From Sphaerosporella brunnea (Eukaryota > Ascomycota > Pezizomycetes > Pezizales > Pyronemataceae): a DNA stretch of 19,967 nt. The stretch lies in the NCBI GenBank assembly GCA_008704415.1, contig VXIS01000532.1, positions 1 to 19,967 on the forward strand, written 5' to 3'. Within the stretch, counting starts at the first letter, position 1, and the number at the start of each line of letters is the position of its first letter. The notes beneath the pieces were generated by a model. That model was given only the letters and a program-made list of their open reading frames with translations. It was not told where the DNA came from and searched no databases. Made by a program: the position numbers and the translations under genes. Below, piece by piece: positions 8,758 through 18,922 of the stretch.

Positions 8758-10703
8758 TTTAGCTGGCCAAAGGAGTGAACGGCTTGGAGCTTCAGCCTCG
8801 GGTTTGAAAAATCAACAAAAAGAGTGTAGATAGTTGGATTTCTTCGTCTGATGACGCGGCCACAGAGGCACGCATTGATCCTCACAGATGAATAACTACC
8901 TGGGGAAGTTTCCTTGGCTGCTGCATCAGGAAGTGGGGATCTGCGTTTGAGATATTTCCATGCGCTTATGAAAGGGGTGGTTACATCCGCTTTGACGCAG
9001 GAGCGGCTGCTTACCGAAGCGGGAAGCCACAAGTGAACAGCCCTATGTCAAAAATAGCCAAAAAGGACGGCAGTGGAAATTACATAGATACATAAAGAGA
9101 AGCGAGCGTTGGGCCGCAAAAAAAAAACAGCCATCGAAAAACAATCCTCACTGCGGTAAAATCCACCAGATGAGAGGTTCAAACAGAAAAACAAGGATTT
9201 TTGCGACGAAATATCCTTGGAGTCTCACTGGCACGCGAGCACTGCCACATGCATCTCAAAACGCCGTTTGCCGGCCCGAATCGAAACATATCCGTTGTGC
9301 TTCTCGTGTTCTTCGGCCTGGGACAGTAACTATACATACCGGTGAACCGATAAGTCCCGGCTGAAAAACTAGAGTAGGTCGAAGCTGGTGAGTTTGCACT
9401 CCCCCGAGACGAGGGCCCTTGCAAATGAAATATCAACATGATGGCGTACACGTGATTCTGAAGCACTGAGGAATAGAGTAGATTCGGTCAGTAGGTGTGA
9501 TGTCCTCTGTAGGATACATAGTGGCACCCAAATCTGCGCTTGGCCAACCTCAACGCAAGTGACAAACTATGATCCACTGTCCTAATCCACAGAAGCCGCC
9601 GTTATTCTTTCGGCCACACTAGAGTAGATTATGCTCCCAAACAAGCCACTCCAACTTGACTAACAGTCAGCGCGTCCAACTCAATTCCTCCAAATTCGAG
9701 CGCCTGCACATCGGCCAGTACAGTTGAGCGAGGTCCCCCATGATGGAGAGAATTGCTTTGAAAGGATTTATTGTTCAGAAAATACTTGCACGTAGCGTTG
9801 ATCTTGATCATGCTTAGCAGGGCGAGAAATTGTGCGCAGCTAGCTACACGTGATACCTAGCAAACTTCAACGAATTTTCTGGTCTGGCGAACAATCCTGC
9901 ACGGAGTGTCCCACACCATCGAACAACAAGCAAGCTCAGCACTTTGAGATGGCGTCAAGCCCTGACACACACTTACACGCAACAACCTCACATTCAAGCA
10001 AACGAGCCCCGCCTTCTCGACGACCTCATCCTTTTTCGCCATTGCTCCTACGCATCGCGCTCCTGGCGATTCCAAATCATTTTTTTTTCCAGTATGCTCA
10101 AACCTCACAGCAATCTTTGAAGACGCAAAGATAACGCTATTCGACGCGTATTCTTAATTTTTAATTTTCATCGATGAGTCTTCACGAACAGATCGAGAGG
10201 ACACGAAATGGTCTTTCGAGCGTTCGCACCGCAGTTCAGCTTAGCGATCGCAAGCCTTCATGGGAGGTTTGTGCTTTTGATGACTGGCTTAGGCTCAGGC
10301 AGCGGTAACCGACGGCGAGAGCAACACGGGGACATGAATCAGGTCGACAGAGTTCCGTTCAACAAATCTCATTTCGCAGAATGCAGCAAGGACAGCAAAA
10401 CGAAATGTCGCGCATCACTCAGGAAAGCGCAAAAAGACTGAAGTGGAGGAGCTGACAGCAAGCGAAAAAAGGAAGTTCCTGCGCTCTTCGAATTCTACGT
10501 GCGACGCCCTTTCTGGCGCACTTTCGAAAGGTCCGGGGGGACATGAAACTCGCGGCTCTCTGCATGGGGGCTGGGGGGGGTGGAGCAACAAAGCAAGAGT
10601 GAGACTGTGAGTAAATATTTCTGATCTGGCATCTCATTTGATGTTTGTGAACTGAGTTGAGGATCTAGGTGGCCGACTTCCATCGACGGGAACAACCATG
10701 ATG
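8758..10703. other. Long gene-free part of the divergent intergenic region
   Basis: About 1.9 kb between the minus-strand hydrolase and the ATG-free bdf1 leader. Frames of 60-94 codons occur on both strands, but none shows a family motif, signal peptide or consistent splice structure. No tRNA-like cloverleaf was found. An unannotated non-coding transcript cannot be excluded. Confidence 0.5.
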
Positions 10704-11875
10704 CTTCCTGCCCTTTTTTTTGGGGGGGGGGGGACGAGAGTTCTGTCCTTTTGGTTGCGCGCGACGAGGTTCTGGCCTTAAGGCACTGATTGGATCCCGA
10801 CCAATCAGCGTGCGACTCTCATCCCCTAAACGGAGTTGGTTGCTCTTGGCGCCTGCAAAATCTCCTGTGAAGCTACTTAAGCACCTCAGACCCCCAAAGC
10901 CCCTTTCCTCCTCCTGCTCCGCAGGTCCTGAAAAATTACCTCCCATTTATTCGGTGTTCCACCACGCAACCCATCGCCGCCCGCCGCCGACACTTGTCCG
11001 CACTCCCCATCCCCCCGCCCGCAACACGGAGGTAAAAATAAAATAAAAAGGAACAAAGAGCGAGCAATTTATTTTGTCGTCGCTAAATTTAGTTTTTTGT
11101 CACTTTTATTTCTGAATTTGGGCGCAGCCGTATATTATTCTTTTTCTTTTTCTTTTCCGTTGCGTCTGCCTGCCTGCCTTCTTTGCCTGCGCCTGCCGGG
11201 GGTACCAAATTCAGATTCGCGCCTGTGCTTGCTGACTCACGACGCCACTTGCCCCAATCTCTCCACACTACTAGTGGAGCCAGCGATCCTTCAATCCTCT
11301 CTTCTCTCCCTTCATCCTCGCTTCACCTCCGTCTCCTTTAAATAATCTCCCATCCTCCTTCCTTTCAGCCTCGTCGGTGCTCACACCCCCGCCACACTTC
11401 CACACAACAACCACCACACCCCCGATACCTTTTGCACTAACAAACCACCACCACCCCCGAACGATAGCAACGAAGTATTTCCGATATTTTTAACCCTCCC
11501 GATCTCGCCAAGGAAAATAAAAATCACGAACATCATCGATAGATCTATCGCTATCACTGATCCGATAAACTTTTTCAGCCTCAACCATCAAACATCAAAC
11601 AGCATCGTCACGTTCTTCACCATTCCGACTCATCAAACATCCGCCACCACCAACAACTACTACTACCGAGGCCGATCTACGTCAGGGTTTGGTGTCGGCA
11701 CTTAACATCCAGCACCCAACCTCAACAATAAAGTCAACCCGCTACTCGCGTCTTGACACGGTACAGCTGAACGCGTCGATTCCGTTGTTTGTCGCGCCTG
11801 GTGGATCGAACACGTGTCTTCTGTTTCGCTTCTTGATCTTTCTTGCTCCAGCTGGAATCATCCCCACGTTCTTTC
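10704..11875 (+). promoter_or_regulatory. ATG-free promoter and 5' leader of bdf1
   Basis: Reading every base from 10704 to 11875 on + finds no ATG; the last are the two at 10698-10703 and the next is the bdf1 start at 11876. The stretch moves from a T8G12 homopolymer junction (10714-10733) through a CCAAT dyad, then CT-rich and finally CA-rich leader-like sequence (CATCAAACATCAAAC, 11587-11601). Several pyrimidine-AG sites, for example TTTTTCAG near 11571-11578 after a CTGAT, could be acceptors of a leader intron. The transcription start is not determinable. Confidence 0.6.
10786..10808. promoter_or_regulatory. Palindromic pair of CCAAT boxes
   Basis: CTGATTGG (10786-10793) and CCAATCAG (10801-10808) form a perfect 8-bp dyad with a 7-nt spacer, placing two CCAAT cores in divergent orientation about 1.07 kb before the bdf1 ATG. 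CCAAT is recognised by HAP/NF-Y (CBC) complexes in fungi. Function is inferred. Confidence 0.5.
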
Positions 11876-14679
11876 ATGGCAGTGATGAGCCCTCAGCCTC
11901 CCATCAGTGCCCCAGATCAGAAAGTTTCATCTGCTCCTACTCCTGCCTCGGCAGGTGCAGGTAGCATGGCTTCGGATGAGGCGATGGGGATGGACTTGGA
12001 CAATAGCGGGTGAGTTTGCCCTGTTCCTCTTCCTACCCGTTGCCCGTTGCCTCTCCCCTGCCCTGTCACACTGCACTGCTACCCTTGCGCTGCTCCCTCT
12101 TGATCTACCCATCGACAAGTATCGAAGCAAACCTTGTGCGCCACAGCGTTGTGGTGCGCTGCGGTCTGCCAGGGTTGTTTTCGCTTGTTGTGGTGGACCT
12201 GGTGGTTGCTGCCAAGTGGCGTGCTGCTACACCTGTCTCATGTCTTCTCCTACTGTCTTTCGCTGTCTACCGTTAATAAAACAATTGTATTTACAAAATT
12301 TCTATCTTCTACTATAGTACGATCAAACAAAATGAGACTTCATCCACCCGTCCGGATTCACCCACGTCTCCGCGCGAAAACGACAAGATCTCGCCGTTTG
12401 TGAACGGAAATAAAGGAATCACCGCGCCACCGTCGCCACCGATTCCTACCCCTCCCCTCCATTCAAGCGACGCGGGTCAGGAGCTCTCTGATTTACACAT
12501 CACCTCTCCCGACGGCTCTGTGTTGCAGGCTGGAACCTTTGAGCCTCTTGGTGAGGACCTGGCGATGGAGGGTGCCGAGAACAAAGCTGCCGACCAGACC
12601 ACTACGGACGTCAAGTCGGAGCCCGCGAAAAACGAAGTCGCTCCTTCTACTTCTGCTCCTGATGGCGACCATGCTATGCAGGATGTCCCACCTAAGAAGA
12701 ACGGACGCGAGCGGGACGATGGCGACGAAGAGGACGATGGCGATCGGCCCCTCAAGAGAGCGAAGACTGCAGATGCGACGGAATCCCAGACAGCTACCAC
12801 CTCGACCTCGACCTCCACCGACTACACTGGTCCGCTCACCCCCGCGAGAGCCAAGTTCGTATTGGGAGTTATCCGCAGCTTGCGTCGCTCTAAGGATGGA
12901 AGGCCGTTTTCGATGCCAGTCGATGCGGAGAAGTTGAATGTCCCCACCTACTACGATGTCATCAAAAAGCCCATGGACCTCCAAACCATGGAGCGGAAGC
13001 TTAATGCGAACGAATACACCGACCTTGATGGCTTCGTGGCCGATTTCAAGCAGATCCTCGAAAACTGTGTGAACTTCAATGGAGTCGGTCATATTGTCAC
13101 CGAGATGTCTCATACAATGGAAGCTGCTTTCTATCGGCAGATGAAGGATCTTCCGGGTGAGCATGTCGTTGACATAGAAAAGCCGAAGACCTCTAAGAAA
13201 AAGGGACATGTTCTCAGTGGCGCCGCCGCTGCCAGTCACCAGAACAAGGCCAGCGGTGCTTCGAAGAGCTCAAAGTCTAGTTCGCACAAAAAAGAGTCGA
13301 AGTCGTCTGCTCAGTCACCGACTGCTACTTCTCCCGTGTTTAGCTTGCAGCCCTCTGGTATGCCTCAGATTCGCCGCGATTCGACCGCAGGAGACGGCAG
13401 ACCCAAGCGCGAGATCCATCCCCCCGCGCCCAAGGATTTGCCCTATTCCACCAAGCCACGAAGAAAGCAGAACGCGGCTGAACTAAAGTTCTGCGAGAGC
13501 GTTTTGAAGGAGCTTCACAGAAAGCCTTACGAGGGTTTCGCCTTCCCCTTTTACCACCCTGTTGATCCAGTCGCCCTCAATATTCCTGAATACTTCAAGA
13601 TCATCAAGAAACCTATGGATCTCAGCACGATCCAGGAAAAATTGAAGATCAACGCCTACGATAGTGCGGATGAATTTGAGGCGGACATGCGTTTGATGTT
13701 CAACAACTGTTACAAGTTCAACCCTCCCAACCAGCCTGTCCATAAAATGGGCAAGCAGTTAGAGGAGCTCTTCGATTCCAAGTGGAGTGAGAAGCCATCC
13801 TTCGCCACTGCTGGAAGCCGGTCCCCCCAGTCTGCCAGCCCCCTTCCCCACGAGGAAGAAATGAGCGAAGATGAGGACGAGCCCAATCAGAACATCGCTG
13901 AATTGGAGAAGAAGCTGGAGAAGATGAAGGAGGAGATCTCGGCGATGAAGAAGGGCCAGAACCAAAAGAAGAAGACCCCACCTGCCCAGAACAAGAACAC
14001 TAAGAGTAAACCTGGTTCTCACGGTAGGAAGGCCTCCACCACAAACCTGGCCTCTTCCTCCAACAAGAAGAAGTCTGGCAAGAAGGATGTTCCCTACATC
14101 TCTTTGGAGCAAAAGACCGAGCTCAGTCAGAGGATCAATCTGTTGCCTCCTCAGAAGATGCACTATGCTCTCGTCATGATCAAAGAAATGATGCCAGACC
14201 TTGGGAATGTTCGTACTGATATCTCTTTATCTAGATACAGAGCTAATGATTCTTAGGATGGTGCTGAAATCGAGCTGGACATTGACGAGCTTGATCCCCA
14301 TACTTTGCACAAGTTATACAAGTATGTCTCCAAGAACGCCCCGGAAATCCCCAAAACCTACGTTCCGCCTCCCGCCCCCACCGCTATGGCGGAGCCGTAT
14401 GAGCCCAAGCCAAAAGCGAAGGCGGGCTCCAAGGGCAGGAAAAACAAGCCGATGTCAGCCGCAGAGCAGGAGGCCAAGATCAAGGATATCGAATCTCGCC
14501 TTCATAGCTTCGATAACCCTGGTTCCTACACCCCTGCTGCTCCTGGTATGTGTTTATTAGTTATTCCCATTCCCTTGGATGATCAAGTATCTGACATTCT
14601 CGCAGTCGGTGGCAACGACGTGCAGAGCGACTCGAGCGATGACGACGAGAGCTCTGGATCTGAGAGCGAAGAGGAGTAA
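11876..14679 (+). CDS. bdf1: BET-family double-bromodomain protein Bdf1
   Basis: Four exons are inferred: 11876-12009, 12318-14208, 14257-14545 and 14606-14679, encoding 795 aa. Introns: 12010-12317 (308 nt, GTGAGT...TATAG), 14209-14256 (48 nt, GTTCGT, GCTAAT, TTAG) and 14546-14605 (60 nt, GTATGT, CTGAC, GCAG). Bromodomain 1 is at about 213-325 (YYDVIKKPMDLQTMERKL, ENCVNFNG). Bromodomain 2 is at about 431-540 (YFKIIKKPMDLSTI, FNNCYKFNPPNQPVHKMG); both keep the acetyl-lysine-binding Asn (NFN, KFN). A coiled-coil-like Glu/Lys segment follows, then the NET domain (about 638-705: LPPQKMHYALVMIKEMMPDL joined to NDGAEIELDIDELDP) and an acidic Ser-rich tail (SDSSDDDESSGSESEEE). BET proteins read acetylated histones H3/H4; yeast Bdf1 is in SWR1 and associates with TFIID. 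The start is the first ATG of the region; Met4 is an alternative. Confidence 0.94.
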
Positions 14680-15797
14680 ACTCCTCGAAGCCGCATCACT
14701 GGTCGTCTTCGCAATGTGTTTTTTCCCACTGTTTGCGCGTAATTGTCGACTCGCTTCTATCTCCGGATCGAAGCAAGTGTACTTGCTTGTTGTGTGGCGT
14801 TTGCTGATGTTCCATTTACATTGTCATGTGCCATGTTGTCGTTGGTAACGTCTTTTTCCTGTGGGATGTACTCTATTTTTTTTAGTAGGGCGTTCTTGTT
14901 TGGTTTGCGCGTGATTTTGATTTTTTTTCGTACTTACCTTTTGCATTTTCATCCGGTATACAGCTTCAGCATTTCTTGTGGTGGAGAAATGAGAAGGTTG
15001 ACGACGATAAAGTGGAATGGGAGACGGGAGTTTGTTTGTTGAATTTTTCTTTCATCTTTTTTTTTCTCGAGTGTCGTATCTTTTTTCCCCCTCTGTATCG
15101 TCTTTTCTTGCCGAGAAAGGGGTTTCGATGGCTAGATGAAAGGTGCTATTATCCAGTATCGTATATGTCGGTTAGCTCAAGGATCGAAGTAAAAGGCGGA
15201 TCCTTAGGAAGTGGAAGTGGAGCTACTGGTTGACAATGTGCTGTGGCAATGAGCGTTGTCAGTCAAAATTTCACTTTGGTCTGTTGAGAAGGGATTGCAA
15301 ACAGTGTGTATTATAGTTTGAAAGCGCCGGATTAAATGCGGAGAGACCGTCCGAAACTGTGTGTTTATCTTTGCTGCGAGCCCGAATCCGAAGTGCTTCT
15401 TGCCGTATAGAAAAAATCGCCAGGCTGGCCATAGTTCGCTCGCCCCGTCACCACGAGAAAGATGACTGCAAATGTAAGGGAAGAAAGGCTGCAGCCCATG
15501 CTTCTATTACAGTTACAGTATCTCCACCCGTAATTAAAAGCGCATCGTACCTCTCGAGGGGGCTATAGAAGAAAAAAAAGACAAGGTCGCGCCAGCAAAG
15601 CGAGAAATGCAAGTTAAAAAAAAAAAAAAAAATCGTGATAGGATTTTTTGAGTGTGCATGGACATCAAAAAAAGACTGCACCTGAAAAAAAAAAAATCAG
15701 CCCTATCGCGCCGCCGCCGCCTAGGTAGGAAGAAAGGAAGGAAGGAAGGAAGGAAGGAAAGGCGCGCGCATGACGAACCACCGAACTATAGGTACCA
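14680..15797. other. Convergent 3' region between bdf1 and tfb5
   Basis: More than 1.1 kb without a gene. T-rich sequence at 14870-15110 is compatible with the bdf1 3' UTR. Further on there are an A17 run (15616-15632), an A12 run near 15685 and a GGAA microsatellite. Nothing coding is supported. Confidence 0.55.
15731..15760. repeat. GGAA tetranucleotide microsatellite
   Basis: About six to seven uninterrupted GGAA units, preceded by a related GGAAGAAA, in the presumed tfb5 3' flank. Confidence 0.85.
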
Positions 15798-16190
15798 CTA
15801 GAAATCGCCATCGTCATCGCCCGAGCTCTCTTCCTCGCGCTCCTGCATGCTGGTCTTGCGCAGGACGGCGTCCAGCTGGTGCTTCAGGTCGGCCAGCTTC
15901 TGCTCCTTCACCACCAGCGTGGACTCGTCCAGGTCTTCGATTATGTAGGCGTGGCCGGCGTCCTGGTCGATCTTGAGCAGGATGGCTTTGATGGAGGGAT
16001 CGCTGTAGACACACCCACCCACCCACCCCCCCTCCCCTCCCCGGTTAGTTTGTGTGGTAGTCTTTTTTTGGAGAAGCAGAGCGAGAGGTACCATTCGACT
16101 AGAACGCCTGTGGGATCGTTAGCTTGCGAGCGAGGAGGAGAGGGGAGGGGAGAGAGTGCGAGGAATGATACCTTTATTAACGCGTGGCAT
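15798..16190 (-). CDS. tfb5: TFIIH core subunit Tfb5 (TTDA/GTF2H5)
   Basis: Three minus-strand exons are inferred: 16190-16172 (19 nt), 16107-16092 (16 nt) and 16002-15798 (205 nt), encoding 79 aa. Intron 1 (16171-16108, 64 nt) has GTATCA, GCTAAC and ACAG. Intron 2 (16091-16003, 89 nt) has GTACCT, ACTAACC and TACAG. Splicing gives MPRVNKGVLVECDPSIKAIL, then YIIEDLDESTLVVKEQKL and an acidic end (EREEESSGDDDGDF), matching Tfb5 along its full length (family usually about 70 aa). Tfb5 stabilises TFIIH and stimulates the XPB-type ATPase in nucleotide excision repair and transcription. Without the two tiny exons the frame would lack its N-terminus, so the exon calls are strongly constrained by the family sequence. 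It is convergent with bdf1. Confidence 0.94.
16011..16042 (-). other. G-tract (possible RNA G-quadruplex) in tfb5 intron 2
   Basis: On the coding (minus) strand, 32 nt consist of six G-runs of 4, 4, 7, 3, 3 and 3 separated by single A or T. The tract lies between the branch site (CTAAC, branch A about 16045) and the acceptor at 16003. Confidence 0.7.
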
Positions 16191-17259
16191 GGCGGTGTGT
16201 GATGATGATGGTTGACGAACGAACGAACGGCGGCGGCGGCGTTTACTTTCACGGTATGTAGTAGTGGTGGTGGTGCCGGTGGTAGGTAATCGATCGTTCA
16301 GTTAATTAAACAAGCAAGCTAAAAAAAGGGAGATGATTAATTATCAATTGATTAAGGAAGGGAACCCTGAGCAATGCAATAAATGCTTCTGGAACTGAAC
16401 AAGGTAGCAACAATACTACAACTGGGAGAAAGTCGAGTGTGTTGTTTTTAAGCAGGCCGTGGTTTGTGCGAGTCCTTAATAAACTACTTAATGTCGGTAT
16501 CACCAAACGTTTCACAGTTCAGCCCAAAGATGACCGGCGCCGGCTACCAGAGCTTCATTCGATCAGAAAGGCTCGATCGAGGCGGACAAAAATGACGTCG
16601 ATACCCAGAAACGACGTCCACCCTCACGTCAACAAAAAACTATGGTCCCACTACCACACCCGCGGAAACGAATTCCTCTTTAGTACCAGCCTCAACGCCG
16701 CCTTCTCAAATCATCATCAGCGGCAGCAGCTCCTGCAAAAAAGGCTGCACATCCGGTACAATTGATTGGTCATATATTATCACTCGATTCATCCTCCAAG
16801 TGCGCAGCAAAGGTCAACAGATGACTCGGAGTTCGTCTGCACGATGCCTGCCTCACGCATTATCTCAGCCAGCGGGCCTGCCTGCCTGTCATAAGAAGTC
16901 ATCCCGGCCGAAGTTTTGCGAGGCGGACGGCTGCTGCTGGGCTGTGTTTGCACGTGGAAGTAATTTGCTGGCAGCATGCATCCTCCCTCCCGTTCTAATT
17001 ACTCGAGTTGTTTCCAAGTGCGGAGCGTGCATCAAACGAAATGTACAGTCTCTCGTGGCTTTGTTAGAAAAGAAAGTATCCCACCAGGATACCGACTTTT
17101 ATCGCCAGAGAGGACGCCGTATCTACATTGCTCCTCTCTAATCAATCCTCCTTGGTGGTATCTTACATATTGTCATCATATCTACAATCACAAACCCCAT
17201 ACACCTGTTTCCAAAACAACCCAGATCAAAAAGGAGAAAACATTTGCAAAAAAGCACAA
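16191..17259. other. Gene-free region between tfb5 and the pepsin-fold gene
   Basis: Over 1 kb holding the tfb5 promoter (left) and the 3' flank of the next minus-strand gene (right). Near 16216-16241 there are GAAC and CGG microsatellites. Open frames here are short and carry no motif. No gene is seen. Confidence 0.5.
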
Positions 17260-18922
17260 TCATGGCCGACTGATATCCAGCTCCTCTGTGAAATAACTAT
17301 TTCTAACCGGGGTGCCCGATCTCGAGGGCACCAAGCTAACTCGTGACGGCGCAGCGGGGAGGTGCAGCGGTACTGGAACCACCTTTTCCCTCGGCGGCCC
17401 TCGGAAACTCTCCACTTCCTCTCCCCAGGACGGTTGCGAGATAATGCTCTGATACGCCAGCGTTTTTGTGTCTTCTTCGCGGGGAAGGCCCCGGGGACGG
17501 GGTCCGGGGAATCCGGTGACGCTGGCCTTCTTCCGTTTGTATCGTTTGAGCAGGAACAAGGACAACGCCAGAATTGCGATGGCGGCGAGCAAGCTGCCTA
17601 GGATCGGCCCCAGAACCTTTTTGTTAGTCCTGCTGCTGCCTGGGCGGGCTCCCTCATCTTCGCTATTTCCGCTGACGATTGTAGGCGGGTTGGGTGTGCT
17701 GCTGCTAGTGCAACCGATGCTTTCTAACTGGGCGGTGGCGGTGGAATTGGCACGTTTTGAGAGAGTAAACTTCATAGACTCGTGGTCAACGGCGAGATAG
17801 GCCTGCGAGAGGAAGATACTGCCAAAGATGCCGGTCACGGTGTTTGCGGGAGCCTCGACGATACTGGAAATGTCCACTTTTGCTTCGACAGTGGTAGTGT
17901 AGCTCGTTGTGAGCTGGTCGGATGGAATCGTCACCGAGAAGCCATTGCTCAATGTGATGGTGAGATCGCAGTCTGGCTGTTTCAATGTGCCCAGCAGCTG
18001 ACCATATTCAGCGGGCAGCCAGGGGTTTGGAAGCTGGGCAACGTCGCTATAGGTATATCCGCTCACGGCAGCCTTGAAATTGGCGGCCACGGTGCTCGGC
18101 ACTACAAGCCGTTCGATGCGGGTATCCAATGTTGCAACGAACGACGAGTTGTTCTCCAGGAGCTCTATGGGTGCTTTGTCGGGCCACTTGAGGGTGAGAT
18201 TGGTGACTTCGATATTGAAAGCGCCGTCAGAAGCGATTTGAAACTCGTAACGCTGTCCATCGACCTTTGAACTGTCGTAACCCCCCAACACCAATGAGTC
18301 GATGCCCTTCGACCAGTTGCCCTTGTTGTACCCAAGACTAAAGCTTTGGCTCGGGATGTGCTTCCCGTCGTAGAGTGCCTCAATAAATGTCGATCCCAAG
18401 CCCTGATGTTGATCAGTGTTTATTGATTTATTGGATTGACCTTAAACTCACCAGGCCTACGCCGGTGAGGTTGTATTCGTTGCTCTTCTGGCGTAGAACA
18501 ACAACACCATAATCCTTCACCTCAATATTCAGTCCAGGCAGATTCGCAACCATCTTTTGCTCCCCAGTAGCACCAGAGCTACTATTATCCGACGTCAACC
18601 CAGGCCCGAACCTCTCATCGCAAGTACTTTGAAAACGGAAGCCATAAGCCGAGTAATAATCGCGACAACTTTCCGGCGAGGGAATAACAGTGGCATTATC
18701 GATTATCGATATCGGGAGTTGAAACTCCTGCTCGGCTAGCTGCAGATCCACGCCAGAAACATCGTTTCGCTGAGCGAGCGGGACCACGAGCGGGTTGACA
18801 TCGCAATTGGCGGCAGCGGCGACGTCAACGTGGCAGGCGAAAAGCAGCACAAGCGAAAGCAGGGTGGCCGCAACAAACCTCAAAAGCCGGGGCGAGTGGA
18901 GGACTGGTGGCATCCTGGCCAT
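17260..18922 (-). CDS. Membrane-anchored pepsin-fold (A1-like) protein, probably catalytically dead
   Basis: Two minus-strand exons are inferred: 18922-18452 and 18402-17260, encoding 537 aa. The intron (18451-18403, 49 nt) has GTGAGT, CTGAT and CAG. Order: signal peptide (residues about 1-36, with LLSLVLLFACHVDVAAA), lumenal pepsin-like region, one transmembrane helix (about 421-442, followed by KRYKRKK) and a roughly 95-residue Pro/Arg/Ser-rich cytosolic tail. Family features include SLVLGGYDSSKVDG and the second-lobe end GIFGSIFLSQAYLAVD. The first catalytic DTG position appears to be ISIIDNATVIPS, and the second is TLDTRIERLVVP (residues 250-252 DTR), so neither DTG is intact. Several Asn-X-Ser/Thr sites occur. 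The start at 18922 (MARMPP) is the ATG nearest the signal peptide; a second ATG is at 18913. A role as a wall or surface non-catalytic protein is inference. Confidence 0.8.

Noticed and set aside
8754..9032. 92-codon minus-strand frame upstream of the hydrolase
   Set aside because: No family motif, not joinable to block I in frame by good splice signals, and it overlaps the likelier ATG at 8757.
9170..9300. B-box-like GGTTCAAAC and GTTTCGATTC strings
   Set aside because: No matching A box, acceptor stem or cloverleaf could be drawn on either strand, so no tRNA is called.
9850..10134. 94-codon + strand frame
   Set aside because: Low-complexity Ser/Pro/His composition, no motif, no leader or splice context.
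15798..16094. 98-codon minus-strand frame starting MVPLALLLQ as the tfb5 start
   Set aside because: That start lies across exon 2 and intron 2; splice signals and the family N-terminus MPRVNKGVLVECDPSIK place the true ATG at 16190.
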